Shown here: in pieces, positions 1-7,053 of the stretch | How the letters are laid out: every line of letters starts with the position of its first letter | Numbering within the stretch: position 1 is the first letter of the stretch | Assembly (NCBI GenBank): GCA_023228185.1 | Contig: JALOBQ010000017.1 | Coordinates: 338-13,662, forward strand | DNA: 13,325 bases | From: Candidatus Omnitrophota bacterium | GTDB lineage: Bacteria; Omnitrophota; Gorgyraeia; Gygaellales; Profunditerraquicolaceae | Direction: 5' to 3' | The notes under the pieces: generated by a model | Database searches by the model: none | Told to the model about the DNA's origin: nothing | The model's input: the letters and a program-made list of their open reading frames with translations, nothing else | Program-made: the position numbers and the translations under genes

Positions 1-1304
1 ATCAGACGCGCGGTAAATATCTTCCTGATTATCCTGGATATTGTAAAAAAATCATAATAACTTTTGCTTATACTATGCCGGATACTTTTAAGTTTCGCGG
101 AAGAATAATCGTCGGAATAGATCATATCCTTTTCACCAATATGATACTCCTTGGATCTGGCGATAATTTCATTTAAAGGCGAATATTTCTCCGTTCTTAA
201 CAGGCTCAAGCTGATGGTATCTAGTTTAAGCCTTTTGGCAAAAGGAGCAATCGCTAACATTTCAGATTCACTTTCCCCAACACAGCCAACGATAAAATAA
301 CCATGAATATAGAAATTTATTTTAGCGATTTCCTTAAACGCCTTCTGGGCTAAACTCGTGTCGAACCCTTTTTCCATGGATTTTAATGTCTTATCCTGGG
401 CGGATTCAATACCAATTGAAAGTATCTTGAAACCGGCGGCAAACATTTTTCTTAAAACCGACGGATATTTATAAATTTCCAGCCTTAAGGAAACCGCAAA
501 CGTCTTTTTGATTCCCTCGGCAATAACCAAATCGCAAATTTCTTCCACCCTCTTCATATCCACGGCAAAATTATCATCAACGACAAAAATAAATTCAGCA
601 TCAACTGTCTTTAGCTCTTCTACGACAGAACGCGCTGACCTAGCGCTCCAAGGCCTCTTTTGGCCCAATGGATTATTCGTGAATGTGCAAAATTTACAAT
701 GAAACGGGCAGCCTCTGGATGTAGAAATAAAATCTATGCCTAAACCAAGGTCGATGTTTTTATATAAAAGCCTGTAATTAACTTGCCTGAGTTTTCTATT
801 GGGATAAATTTTATCGTCTAAAAAGATCAGGTCGCGTGATTTATTATGAACAATGGCATTATCTTTACGGTAAGAGATCCCCGCGATATCAATAAGCGGC
901 AGGCCTAAAGCAATATCCCGTATGATTTCCTCCCCGTCTCCCCTAACGATGATATCAATATTGGCGGAGGCGGCGAATAACTCCTCCACGTAAGTCGTAG
1001 AATACCTTCCACCCACGACAACTTTAACCTGAGCAGGAATTCGGGCGATAATATCTAACGCGGCATCCAACTGAAAATCCCAGCATATAGATAAACATGC
1101 TAAATCCAGCGATTTGTCCTGCAGGCAAGAATCTAAATTTGATTCAAACCTCATATCAATCAAAGCGATTTTATCAACGAGGTTTTCTAAAGCCGCGGCA
1201 ATATATTCTATTCCGATAGGAGGGCAATATTTTTTATCCGGAGTCCCGATTTTAGAAGGATAAACGCACAACGCATTTTTATATAATTTTTCTGTCGCTA
1301 ACAA
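1..1304 (-). CDS. B12-binding-domain radical SAM protein (partial, 3' end cut by window)
   Basis: The reading frame is open from a TTG at 1304 to the left edge, giving at least 434 residues with the C-terminus missing. The N-terminal ~130 residues look like the Rossmann-type B12-binding domain that precedes many radical SAM domains (CPPIGIEYIAAALEN near the start, VVVGGRYSTTYVEELF later). The cobalamin-ligating DxHxxG is not visible; the equivalent strand reads ALIDMRFE. The radical SAM motif CxxxCxxC is at C199, C203 and C206 (RGCPFHCKFC), followed by RPWSARSARSVVEEL and FVVDDNFAVD, both typical of this superfamily. It therefore should carry a 4Fe-4S cluster and cleave S-adenosylmethionine; the substrate cannot be deduced. 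The TTG start is chosen because AAGGAG lies four bases upstream and no in-frame ATG or GTG occurs between it and the upstream stop. It has its own candidate promoter, so it need not belong to the microprotein cluster. Confidence 0.9.
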   Translation of the reverse strand, partial: MLATEKLYKNALCVYPSKIGTPDKKYCPPIGIEYIAAALENLVDKIALIDMRFESNLDSCLQDKSLDLACLSICWDFQLDAALDIIARIPAQVKVVVGGRYSTTYVEELFAASANIDIIVRGDGEEIIRDIALGLPLIDIAGISYRKDNAIVHNKSRDLIFLDDKIYPNRKLRQVNYRLLYKNIDLGLGIDFISTSRGCPFHCKFCTFTNNPLGQKRPWSARSARSVVEELKTVDAEFIFVVDDNFAVDMKRVEEICDLVIAEGIKKTFAVSLRLEIYKYPSVLRKMFAAGFKILSIGIESAQDKTLKSMEKGFDTSLAQKAFKEIAKINFYIHGYFIVGCVGESESEMLAIAPFAKRLKLDTISLSLLRTEKYSPLNEIIARSKEYHIGEKDMIYSDDYSSAKLKSIRHSISKSYYDFFTISRIIRKIFTARL

Positions 1305-1393
1305 TTGGCTCCTTAAAAAAGTTAATCGAGAAATATAACAAACTGATATTCATCAATAACTATAATCCTGTTAAAATAGTAAATATTCTATGT

Positions 1394-1422
1394 ATGATAG
1401 CATAGCTAACCTCCATAAACAA
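1394..1422 (-). promoter_or_regulatory. Candidate sigma-70-type promoter of the radical SAM gene
   Basis: Reading the minus strand, TTGTTT (1422-1417) is separated by 17 bases from TATCAT (1399-1394). This would give a leader of roughly 80 bases before the TTG start at 1304. The match is moderate. A GGAGG with a ten-codon ORF starting at 1403 overlaps the same bases, so the assignment is uncertain. Confidence 0.4.
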
Positions 1423-1455
1423 GAAACGAACGCTGTTGATAGCTAAATTTGAAAG

Positions 1456-1575
1456 CTATATCTTTTTTTTGTTTCCCCCGCTACGATCACTTTTGACAAT
1501 CATATAAATAAAGAAAAATAATACTGCTCCTCCAAAAACATATATCGGCCAATCTTGAACTAAATTACCGGTCAT
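1456..1575 (-). CDS. 39-aa single-span membrane microprotein (4th of four)
   Basis: ATG at 1575 is preceded by GAGG (AGAGGATAGAA), and the frame ends in TAG after 39 codons. The protein starts MTGNLVQDWPIYVFGGAVLF, continues as a hydrophobic helix to about residue 27, and ends in a basic tail rich in K, R and G. It is predicted to be a membrane peptide with a short N-terminal segment outside and a positive C-terminus inside. It is the last member of a run of four tiny ORFs with spacings of 11, 8 and 27 bases, all preceded by plausible ribosome binding sites, which supports real translation. The general look (W, glycine-rich helix, KSDRSGG tail) recalls small oxidase or transporter subunits, but I recognise no family. 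Confidence 0.6.
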   Translation of the reverse strand: MTGNLVQDWPIYVFGGAVLFFFIYMIVKSDRSGGNKKKI

Positions 1576-1602
1576 TTCTATCCTCTTTTCTATTATCCTG
1601 CC

Positions 1603-1719
1603 TTAATCAACCTTATCCTGTTTATTATTCATTTTCCTATGATTCATAGAATAGAATAAAGCGGTGAATAAAACCGCTAATAACAACACCTGCAGCTTGC
1701 ACAATACGCCAGTCCACAT
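1603..1719 (-). CDS. 38-aa single-span membrane microprotein (3rd of four)
   Basis: ATG at 1719 follows AGGGGA by about five bases and the frame ends in TAA after 38 codons. Residues about 5-24 (VLCKLQVLLLAVLFTALFYS) form one hydrophobic helix, and the C-terminal 14 residues (MNHRKMNNKQDKVD) are charged and polar. It begins eight bases after the stop of the preceding ORF, so it is probably translated from the same mRNA. No family is recognised. Size and shape resemble CcoQ- or KdpF-type accessory peptides, but no diagnostic residues support either name. Confidence 0.55.
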   Translation of the reverse strand: MWTGVLCKLQVLLLAVLFTALFYSMNHRKMNNKQDKVD

Positions 1720-1727
1720 AAATTCCC

Positions 1728-1865
1728 CTATTTTTTAAGACGTTTTAAAGCCTTGGAATCACTGCCATCAAGCCCTTTTTTAAATATTCTGCTGTAACAA
1801 AAAATCAACATGCTCACAATGCATGTCCATGAAATTATTATTAATATCCAACCGCTTAACTTCAA
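1728..1865 (-). CDS. 45-aa membrane microprotein, symporter small-subunit-like (2nd of four)
   Basis: A TTG at 1865 is preceded by AAGGGGG, and the frame closes with TAG after 45 codons; no ATG is available before residue 19. The sequence MKLSGWILIIISWTCIVSML runs on as a hydrophobic helix to about residue 27 and ends in a lysine-rich cytoplasmic tail (FKKGLDGSDSKALKRLKK). The pattern GWxxxxxSWxxxxxxxxFCYxxIF is reminiscent of short accessory proteins encoded beside sodium:solute symporters. That comparison comes from memory of the family shape, not from a search, and no symporter gene is in this window. It sits 11 bases after ORF 1. Confidence 0.6.
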   Translation of the reverse strand: MKLSGWILIIISWTCIVSMLIFCYSRIFKKGLDGSDSKALKRLKK

Positions 1866-1876
1866 TTCACACCCCC

Positions 1877-1975
1877 TTATCTGATATTATGAATAATCGC
1901 GAAAATCACACACAAAACTCCTGACAAAATACAAACTCCCATTATAATCAAGATCGTGCGCATCCCTTTATCCAT
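1877..1975 (-). CDS. 32-aa membrane microprotein, symporter small accessory protein-like (1st of four)
   Basis: ATG at 1975 has a near-perfect ribosome binding site, AAAGGAGG with GAGCT before the start, directly after the U-tract of the upstream RNA element. The 32 codons encode a seven-residue N-terminus (MDKGMRT) and one helix (ILIIMGVCILSGVLCVIFAI) ending in IHNIR. The segment LSGVLCVIFAIIHN resembles the LSxxLCVxYGxINW pattern of small accessory proteins next to sodium symporters. It is the first gene behind the leader RNA at 1994-2071, so its expression should depend directly on whether that terminator forms. The strong ribosome binding site and tight spacing to three further ORFs make it a credible gene despite its size. 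Confidence 0.65.
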   Translation of the reverse strand: MDKGMRTILIIMGVCILSGVLCVIFAIIHNIR

Positions 1976-1993
1976 AGCTCCTCCTTTCTAAAT

Positions 1994-2025
1994 AAAAAAC
2001 CATCTTGCGTTTACATGCAAGATGG
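1994..2025 (-). terminator. Intrinsic terminator of leader RNA copy A
   Basis: Nine perfect base pairs (CCATCTTGC, 2025-2017, with GCAAGATGG, 2008-2000) enclose an eight-base loop and are followed by six U residues (1999-1994). Besides controlling the microprotein ORFs, it is the first terminator after treT and probably also ends the trehalose operon transcript. Confidence 0.85.
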
Positions 2026-2071
2026 CGGCCCGACCATCTAAATCCTCCGGAAACAAAAAGTTTCCGGACCC
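1994..2071 (-). promoter_or_regulatory. Structured leader RNA, copy A (riboswitch-like attenuator)
   Basis: In transcription order the element holds GGTC at 2070, a hairpin with nine perfect base pairs (2068-2060 with 2054-2046, loop of five U), a GGAGGA linker, a six-base-pair stem AGATGG/CCATCT (2039-2034 with 2025-2020) closing the octamer TCGGGCCG, and then a terminator whose 5' arm reuses CCATCT. Stem and terminator cannot coexist, so this looks like an antiterminator/terminator switch. Bases 2015-2036 are identical to 7041-7062 in copy B. It starts 11 bases after the treT stop and ends just before the ribosome binding site of the first microprotein. A TATAAT at 2079-2074 could be a promoter -10, but no good -35 accompanies it. 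I cannot assign it to a named riboswitch class. Confidence 0.75.
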
Positions 2072-2082
2072 TGTATTATAAA

Positions 2083-3297
2083 TTAACCGAGATGAACGAT
2101 ATCTTCAGGATAATATAATGAAAGAAATAAAAGTATATAATCCCTTAAATGCCGAGTGATCAAAAAATTATTCCGAATATGTTCCCTCCCGTTTTCTCCT
2201 AATTTCATAGCATAAACCGGACTATTTAAAAGTTGCTTAATCGCAAAAGCCGCCCCCGTAACAGAATGGCATAGTAAACCAGAATACTTATGTTTAATCT
2301 GTAAAGGAATACCACCCACATTTGAGGCAACCACTGGCTTAGCTTTCCAGAGAGCCTCCGCAACCGTAAGGCCAAATCCCTCTCGGATCGATTTTTGGAT
2401 AATCACCGTAGATGCCCTCTGCAACGCGTTAATTTCAATATCATTTTGCGCTAAAAGTAAAATATGAATATCTTTGTCATTTTTTGTTTTCTCCATCACT
2501 TGCGTAAATATCATCGCGCCTTCAGGGTCATCAGCTGCGCCACCACCGGCTAAAACTAACCGGCAATCGATATGCTTTTTAACTTCTTGATACGCTTCTA
2601 TTACTCCAAGAGGATCTTTCAAGCGGTCAAAACGCGATATCTGAGTAATAATTGGTTTATCTTGAGGAATCTTATATTTCAATAATACTGCGTCTACAAT
2701 ATCCTGCGGCAGTTCTTTATTCTTATCGCTCAAAGGATCAATTGACGGAGAGATTAAAAATTGGCGAATTGGCAGCCTGCGTGAAAAACTAGGAGCGGAA
2801 AATACGGCTGAATCATAACGCGCAATATAATCCATAAGAAAACTCCAAACCTTTTCATCAGGATTGGATACATCAACGTGACAACGCCAAATCCACTTAT
2901 TATCACGCTTTTTCTTAACCAACGCGATTGGTTGAGGATCATGGACAAAGACAATGTCCCCGGACGTATTTATCTCATTGATATTCCGCTGGTTTGTTTC
3001 AAGAAAAATCTCAAAGTCTTTTTTTGTTATTTCTGAAGAGTAACCGTGTAACGCATTATGGAATTTTTTTGTCACTTCAAAAAATTGCTCTCCTCCTTTA
3101 ATTAAATCCCAGCGCGTATCAACGCCTAATTCCTGCAGTAAAGGCACCATCCGGTTAAGAATCTCGGCCACTCCGCCTCCAACAGAAGTGGAATTAATAT
3201 GCTGTATGGTTTTGCCTTTCAGGCGGGCTGCAATTAACTTTAAATCGTCAATTACGGATTGGCCTACAATCGGAACGTACTCTTCCAGCCTTATCAT
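2083..3297 (-). CDS. treT: Trehalose synthase TreT (GT4-type glycosyltransferase)
   Basis: The 404 residues match the TreT family in length and in motifs along the chain. The N-terminal domain has HINSTSVGGGVAEIL (33-47), NALHG (81-85), HDPQPIAL (119-126) and WIWRCHVDVSNP (135-146). The C-terminal domain has SPSIDPLSDKN (183-193), the donor-site E(x7)E with E306 and E314 in IREGFGLTVAEALWK, and NVGGIPLQ (326-333). TreT makes trehalose in one step from a nucleotide-diphosphate glucose and free glucose, and the reaction can run backwards. It is cytosolic; there is no signal or membrane segment. The start overlaps the stop of the DUF5752 gene by four bases (ATGA), so translation is likely coupled. 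With OtsA and OtsB in the same operon, the cell appears to have two trehalose routes under one promoter. The sequence resembles archaeal/Thermotogae TreT, suggesting old transfer; this is inference. Confidence 0.92.
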   Translation of the reverse strand: MIRLEEYVPIVGQSVIDDLKLIAARLKGKTIQHINSTSVGGGVAEILNRMVPLLQELGVDTRWDLIKGGEQFFEVTKKFHNALHGYSSEITKKDFEIFLETNQRNINEINTSGDIVFVHDPQPIALVKKKRDNKWIWRCHVDVSNPDEKVWSFLMDYIARYDSAVFSAPSFSRRLPIRQFLISPSIDPLSDKNKELPQDIVDAVLLKYKIPQDKPIITQISRFDRLKDPLGVIEAYQEVKKHIDCRLVLAGGGAADDPEGAMIFTQVMEKTKNDKDIHILLLAQNDIEINALQRASTVIIQKSIREGFGLTVAEALWKAKPVVASNVGGIPLQIKHKYSGLLCHSVTGAAFAIKQLLNSPVYAMKLGENGREHIRNNFLITRHLRDYILLFLSLYYPEDIVHLG

Positions 3298-3968
3298 CGA
3301 TTAGAAAACCTCTTATCAATAATGTTAATAATCGCGGCGCGCAAATCATCCAGAGTCCGCGTATAAGGGTCTAAATCCGCGAGTTTATCTGCCAGTTCTT
3401 TATCTTCAAGCGAATGCTCTATCCAAAAAGAAAAATCGTTAGTTTTCTTTTCTAACCTCAAGCGCGCTTCAAAAATATGGAAATAAATGGAATCAAAGGT
3501 AATTTTCTTCATAATCTCAACAAAATCCGCCAGATTATCAACAAGATAATTAGTCGGGATGACAAAGCTCACTGATTTTATGAAATGGAATTCTTCGCCT
3601 TCCCGGGCAAATTTAAGCTGGGCAAAACGTTCCTCCTTGAGATACTCTTCAATTACCAAGATGATCTTCTCGCGCAAATCATGAATCCTCGAAAACTGCA
3701 TAATGTCAATACTTGCCAGCCGCTCACCAAGCTCTTTTTCACTCAATATTTCGCTGACCCAATAGGCAAAATCATTTGGAGGTTCAGGAGAAAGAAATTG
3801 GTGTTGCTGCAAAAATCTATGAGTATGATGATAAACGCATGATCCGGGAACCTCCTTAATCAGCTGAACTAACTGAACCAAAGTAGTAGCCCTTAACCCG
3901 GTTAATTCCGATAAATGTAAACGTGTGTAAAACCTAAATGGTTCTTTTGCTTTCAATAGAGGAATCAT
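3294..3968 (-). CDS. DUF5752 family protein, internally duplicated
   Basis: This 224-residue soluble protein of unknown function has two related halves. Residues about 10-115 contain SCVYHHTHRFL, NDFAYWV, KELGERLASID and a closing LREKI. Residues about 132-220 repeat the order with DSIYFHIFEARLR, NDFSFWI, KELADKLADLD and LRAAI. No transmembrane segment, metal-binding cluster or nucleotide motif is evident; the conserved histidines of the first half (YHHTH) are reduced to YFHIF in the second. It fits DUF5752, which I associate with OtsA/OtsB/TreT gene sets, so a regulatory or scaffolding role in trehalose metabolism is a reasonable guess, not shown by the sequence. It starts two bases after the otsB stop and overlaps treT by four bases, placing it firmly inside the operon. 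Confidence 0.85.
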   Translation of the reverse strand: MIPLLKAKEPFRFYTRLHLSELTGLRATTLVQLVQLIKEVPGSCVYHHTHRFLQQHQFLSPEPPNDFAYWVSEILSEKELGERLASIDIMQFSRIHDLREKIILVIEEYLKEERFAQLKFAREGEEFHFIKSVSFVIPTNYLVDNLADFVEIMKKITFDSIYFHIFEARLRLEKKTNDFSFWIEHSLEDKELADKLADLDPYTRTLDDLRAAIINIIDKRFSNR

Positions 3969-3970
3969 AG

Positions 3971-4762
3971 TTATTTCAACTCCAAAACTTGTTCCATAAA
4001 TTGCGCTACCTCTGTTGGGTTTTTAACATAATACAATGCTTTAGAGACCCTTGGTTGGCCTACGAATATTGTTAACCCTTTATCTTTTAACGCACTAAAA
4101 ACATCCTCATCAGCTAAGTCATCTCCGAAGTAAAACGGCAAAATCTTATCTTCCTCTACCAAGAATTGTTGCCTGGCTAAAAGCCACAGCACTGTCTTAC
4201 TTTTATCCCAGGCAACCATAGGTTTAATTTCATAAACCATTTTTCCCTCATTAATTTTAATCTTTTTGCCCGCAACAAAAGGTTTAGTGGCCTCGGAAAA
4301 AATACTCAAAAATTCCCGCATATCTTTCGCATCCATCAAGCGATAATGCACACTAACTGCCAAACCTTTATCTTCTATTAAAACTCCTTTAATCCTTGAA
4401 AAGCCGCTAACCATATTTTCATATATATTGCGGATAACTGATTTTAACCCAGGCGAAACCTGGCTTTCAAACTTAATTTTAGGGCCTTCGATTTCAAGCC
4501 CATGGTTTCCAGCATAAATTATATCTTTTAACCCAACGATATTCTTTATATCTTTTAATTGTCTTCCGCTGATAATCGCTAATGCTAAATTAGGTTTTCG
4601 TGATAATTTCTTCAATAATTCTCTTACCTTTTCAGAAATTACCGCTTGTTGCGGCGTTTTAGCAATCGGGGTCAAAGTTCCGTCGTAGTCGAAAAATAAA
4701 AAAATATATTTATTCGCGATTTTCCTTTTAATTTCTTCCCATTGATCAAATAAATATTCCAT
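3971..4762 (-). CDS. otsB: Trehalose-6-phosphate phosphatase (HAD superfamily)
   Basis: The 263-residue protein has all HAD phosphatase motifs in order: motif I DYDGT with nucleophile D25 and acid/base D27, motif II in AIISGR (S65), the family block YAGNHGLEIEG (83-93), the lysine region WDKSKTVLWLL (185-195) and motif III/IV GDDLADEDVF (213-222). It removes phosphate from trehalose 6-phosphate made by OtsA, needs Mg2+, and acts in the cytosol. Length and motif spacing match bacterial OtsB. It starts four bases after the otsA stop and ends two bases before the DUF5752 gene, so it is co-transcribed and probably translationally coupled. Because the upstream synthase belongs to a variant GT20 branch, the true substrate could be a related glucosyl phosphate, but trehalose 6-phosphate is by far the likeliest. 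Confidence 0.93.
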   Translation of the reverse strand: MEYLFDQWEEIKRKIANKYIFLFFDYDGTLTPIAKTPQQAVISEKVRELLKKLSRKPNLALAIISGRQLKDIKNIVGLKDIIYAGNHGLEIEGPKIKFESQVSPGLKSVIRNIYENMVSGFSRIKGVLIEDKGLAVSVHYRLMDAKDMREFLSIFSEATKPFVAGKKIKINEGKMVYEIKPMVAWDKSKTVLWLLARQQFLVEEDKILPFYFGDDLADEDVFSALKDKGLTIFVGQPRVSKALYYVKNPTEVAQFMEQVLELK

Positions 4763-4766
4763 ACAT

Positions 4767-7004
4767 CTAAACTTTCTTTAAAGCCGTAAGTTCGGTAATA
4801 ATATTCCCTGCCCAGCGATAAATGTTATTTTCTGCTATCACCTTACGCATATTTTCCATGCGCCTCTGCTTCTCTTCTTTAGGCATCTGGATGGCTAATT
4901 TGATACTATCGGCGAATTCCTCGATAGAATACGGATTAACCAAGATAGCGTCGGTAAGCTCGCGCGAAGCTCCGGTAAACTGGCTTAAGATTAGAACCCC
5001 GGATAAATCGTCCTTCTCTACAACATATTCTTTGGCCACTAGATTCATCCCATCATGCAGCGAGCTGACAATACAGATATCGCCTAATTTATAATAGGGC
5101 TGAATGTCATCCTGAGAAAAATGTTGTTTAAGATAGATTAGCGGCTTCCAGTTCCCATCCAAATGTTTCCAGTTTGTTCTTTCAACTAATTCATCGATTT
5201 CTCCGATTAAATCATGGTAGCGTTTAATATGCGTGCGGCTAGGGGCGGCTAACTGAATAAAGACAAATTTTTTCTTATACTCCGGATATTTATCTAAAAA
5301 TCTATCTATCGCCAGGATTCTTTCAACTATACCTTTAGTATAATCAATTCTGTCTACGCCCACAGCGATAATTTTATTCTCTAACTCAAACTCTTTCTTT
5401 AGTTTTTCCACCTGCCTTATTAGATCTACTTTAAATGAACCATCGCCAATGCGCGCATTAATGCTTATAGGAAAAGCCCTTACAAAAGTTTCTTTTCCCG
5501 AACGTATGACGCTAAACTTTTCAGTATCAACACGTGACTCAAGCAGGCGGTTAATGGTATCCAAAAAATTATTACAATGATTCTGGACATGGAAACCTAT
5601 TAAATCGCACCCAAGCATTCCTTCTAAAATCTCCTTACGATAGGGACAAATAGAGAATGCGTCCGGGGTAGGCCAGGGAATATGCCAGAATAAGGCTATT
5701 TTAGCATCCGGACGTTTATCTTTTATTATCTTGGGCAAAAGAGTGAAATGATAATCCTGGATAAAGATAAAGGGGTTGCTAGCCGGCAATTCATTTAAAA
5801 CACTGTCGGCAAACTTCCGGTTTACTTCTTTATACATTCGCCAATCAGATTCCTTAAAAACAGGGCGCGTATGAGTATTATGGCATAAGGGCCACAATCC
5901 TTCATTAGAAAAACCGTAATAATAACCTTGTTCCTCCTCTTTATTAAGCCAGACCCTTTTAAGAATATACCGATTATCTTCAGGAGGCACTCCAAGTTTA
6001 TCCTTGGAATTAACAAATTTTCTATCAGCATTACCGCTGCCATGGGCAATCCAAGTTCCTCCACAGGCGGCAAGAATAGGATGGATCGCCGTAACCACTC
6101 CGCTAGCCGGCCTGATACATTTCTCTAAGCCGGTGGTATCGTCTATTGTATGCATATACGGCTCGCGGTTAGAAACTACAAACAAAGCTTTCTCACCTAA
6201 TTTAGCGCGGATTAAATCTCTTAATTTTGCTTCTGTCCAAATTTCTTCTTTCCCTAGGCGAACCTGCGCTTCATCGGAGATTGTCCTACGCGCAACTCTT
6301 AAACTCAATGCCACTTGTTCAACTTCACTGGCAAGCTTACCCAGGTCCCCTTTTTCTTTAATAGGATGAGCTTTATCAGTTTCACCTCTTTGAAAAAATT
6401 TAAACCAATCTGTCAATCGCTGTACCGGTAAAGCAAAAATCTGTCTATGTAATAAAATAGCTAAGATAAAAATCACTATAACTAGAATTATTAACGTCGA
6501 ACTGATACGCCTCCAAAGCTCAGTTAACCTGGAAAAAACATAAGAAGTATCGTGTATAACTTCAACCATTCCCAAAAGCTGCCCTTGATCATCAATTATG
6601 GGAAGAACATAACTGTAAACTTCGTATTCCTTAAATTTCTCTAATTCCCCGCGCGGAAACTTATCAGTTATAATACCTTCAATATAAGGTTTACTTTTTT
6701 CCTTCCAATCAGCAAACCTCTTAGTAAGCGCGATAATGTTCCCGTTCTTATCGTAAATAACGCAACCCTGCAGCCTCTCGCGAGTCTCAAATTTCTCTGC
6801 AAGATAATTCGCATTTTTTAGGTCATTGGCCAAAAGCACATGTTTTACCGACAACTCCATGCTCTCGGCCACGCTTTTAGCTTTTCGCTTTAAATCATCA
6901 GTAAGTTTCTCTTCTTCGAAACGCACCTGAAAAAAACCAAAAAGCGTAAAAGCCACAGAAATAATAATTAAAATTGGTAGAATAAATAAAAGGACCCTTC
7001 TCAT
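4767..7004 (-). CDS. otsA: Membrane-anchored trehalose-6-phosphate synthase with sensor/HAMP module
   Basis: The 745 residues make this about 270 longer than ordinary OtsA. A first membrane helix (4-25) is followed by an extracytoplasmic region (26-165) that looks like a ligand-sensing domain (GCVIYDKNGNIIALTKRF, 80-97; LLGMVEVIHD, 143-152). A second helix lies at 169-186, a HAMP-like and coiled-coil linker at 187-265, and the GT20 synthase from about 272. Catalytic-domain motifs include VVSNREPY (276-283), ASGVVTAIHP (300-309), QDYHFTLLP (416-424), GVDRIDYTKG (549-558) and DGMNLVAKEY (651-660), which supply the donor and acceptor sites. It joins UDP- or ADP-glucose to glucose 6-phosphate. 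The fusion resembles a chemoreceptor or kinase sensor with a synthase as output, so activity may follow an external signal; that is inference. ATG at 7004 follows GAGGTG by four bases, pressed against a terminator U-tract. Confidence 0.9.
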   Translation of the reverse strand: MRRVLLFILPILIIISVAFTLFGFFQVRFEEEKLTDDLKRKAKSVAESMELSVKHVLLANDLKNANYLAEKFETRERLQGCVIYDKNGNIIALTKRFADWKEKSKPYIEGIITDKFPRGELEKFKEYEVYSYVLPIIDDQGQLLGMVEVIHDTSYVFSRLTELWRRISSTLIILVIVIFILAILLHRQIFALPVQRLTDWFKFFQRGETDKAHPIKEKGDLGKLASEVEQVALSLRVARRTISDEAQVRLGKEEIWTEAKLRDLIRAKLGEKALFVVSNREPYMHTIDDTTGLEKCIRPASGVVTAIHPILAACGGTWIAHGSGNADRKFVNSKDKLGVPPEDNRYILKRVWLNKEEEQGYYYGFSNEGLWPLCHNTHTRPVFKESDWRMYKEVNRKFADSVLNELPASNPFIFIQDYHFTLLPKIIKDKRPDAKIALFWHIPWPTPDAFSICPYRKEILEGMLGCDLIGFHVQNHCNNFLDTINRLLESRVDTEKFSVIRSGKETFVRAFPISINARIGDGSFKVDLIRQVEKLKKEFELENKIIAVGVDRIDYTKGIVERILAIDRFLDKYPEYKKKFVFIQLAAPSRTHIKRYHDLIGEIDELVERTNWKHLDGNWKPLIYLKQHFSQDDIQPYYKLGDICIVSSLHDGMNLVAKEYVVEKDDLSGVLILSQFTGASRELTDAILVNPYSIEEFADSIKLAIQMPKEEKQRRMENMRKVIAENNIYRWAGNIITELTALKKV

Positions 7005-7014
7005 TTTTCACCTC

Positions 7015-7053
7015 AAAAAAAATCGCCACCCTGCATTCATATGCAAGATGGCG
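7015..7053 (-). terminator. Intrinsic terminator of leader RNA copy B, overlapping the otsA RBS region
   Basis: A 13-base-pair stem with two G-U pairs (7053-7041 with 7036-7024) and a four-base loop is followed by A and eight U residues (7022-7015). The otsA ribosome binding site GAGGTG starts immediately after (7014-7009), so the hairpin may also hinder ribosome loading. Confidence 0.88.

Noticed and set aside
640..670. Possible frameshift in the radical SAM gene after the CxxxCxxC motif
   Set aside because: On first reading an extra base seemed present; recounting the run of four T at 658-661 restores one uninterrupted frame (LGQKRPWSARS).
508..702. Plus-strand ORF
   Set aside because: Lies opposite the radical SAM gene in a non-matching frame with no family features; a shadow. 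The same holds for other plus-strand ORFs, for example 6004-6369 and 12430-12786.
1371..1403. Ten-codon ORF (MLSYIEYLLF) with GGAGG six bases upstream
   Set aside because: Too short to support, and it overlaps the candidate promoter of the radical SAM gene; it could be a leader peptide or fifth microprotein but nothing decides it.
1437..1461. Hairpin ATAGCT/AGCTAT after the fourth microprotein
   Set aside because: Six weak pairs and no T-tract on the minus strand; not called a terminator.
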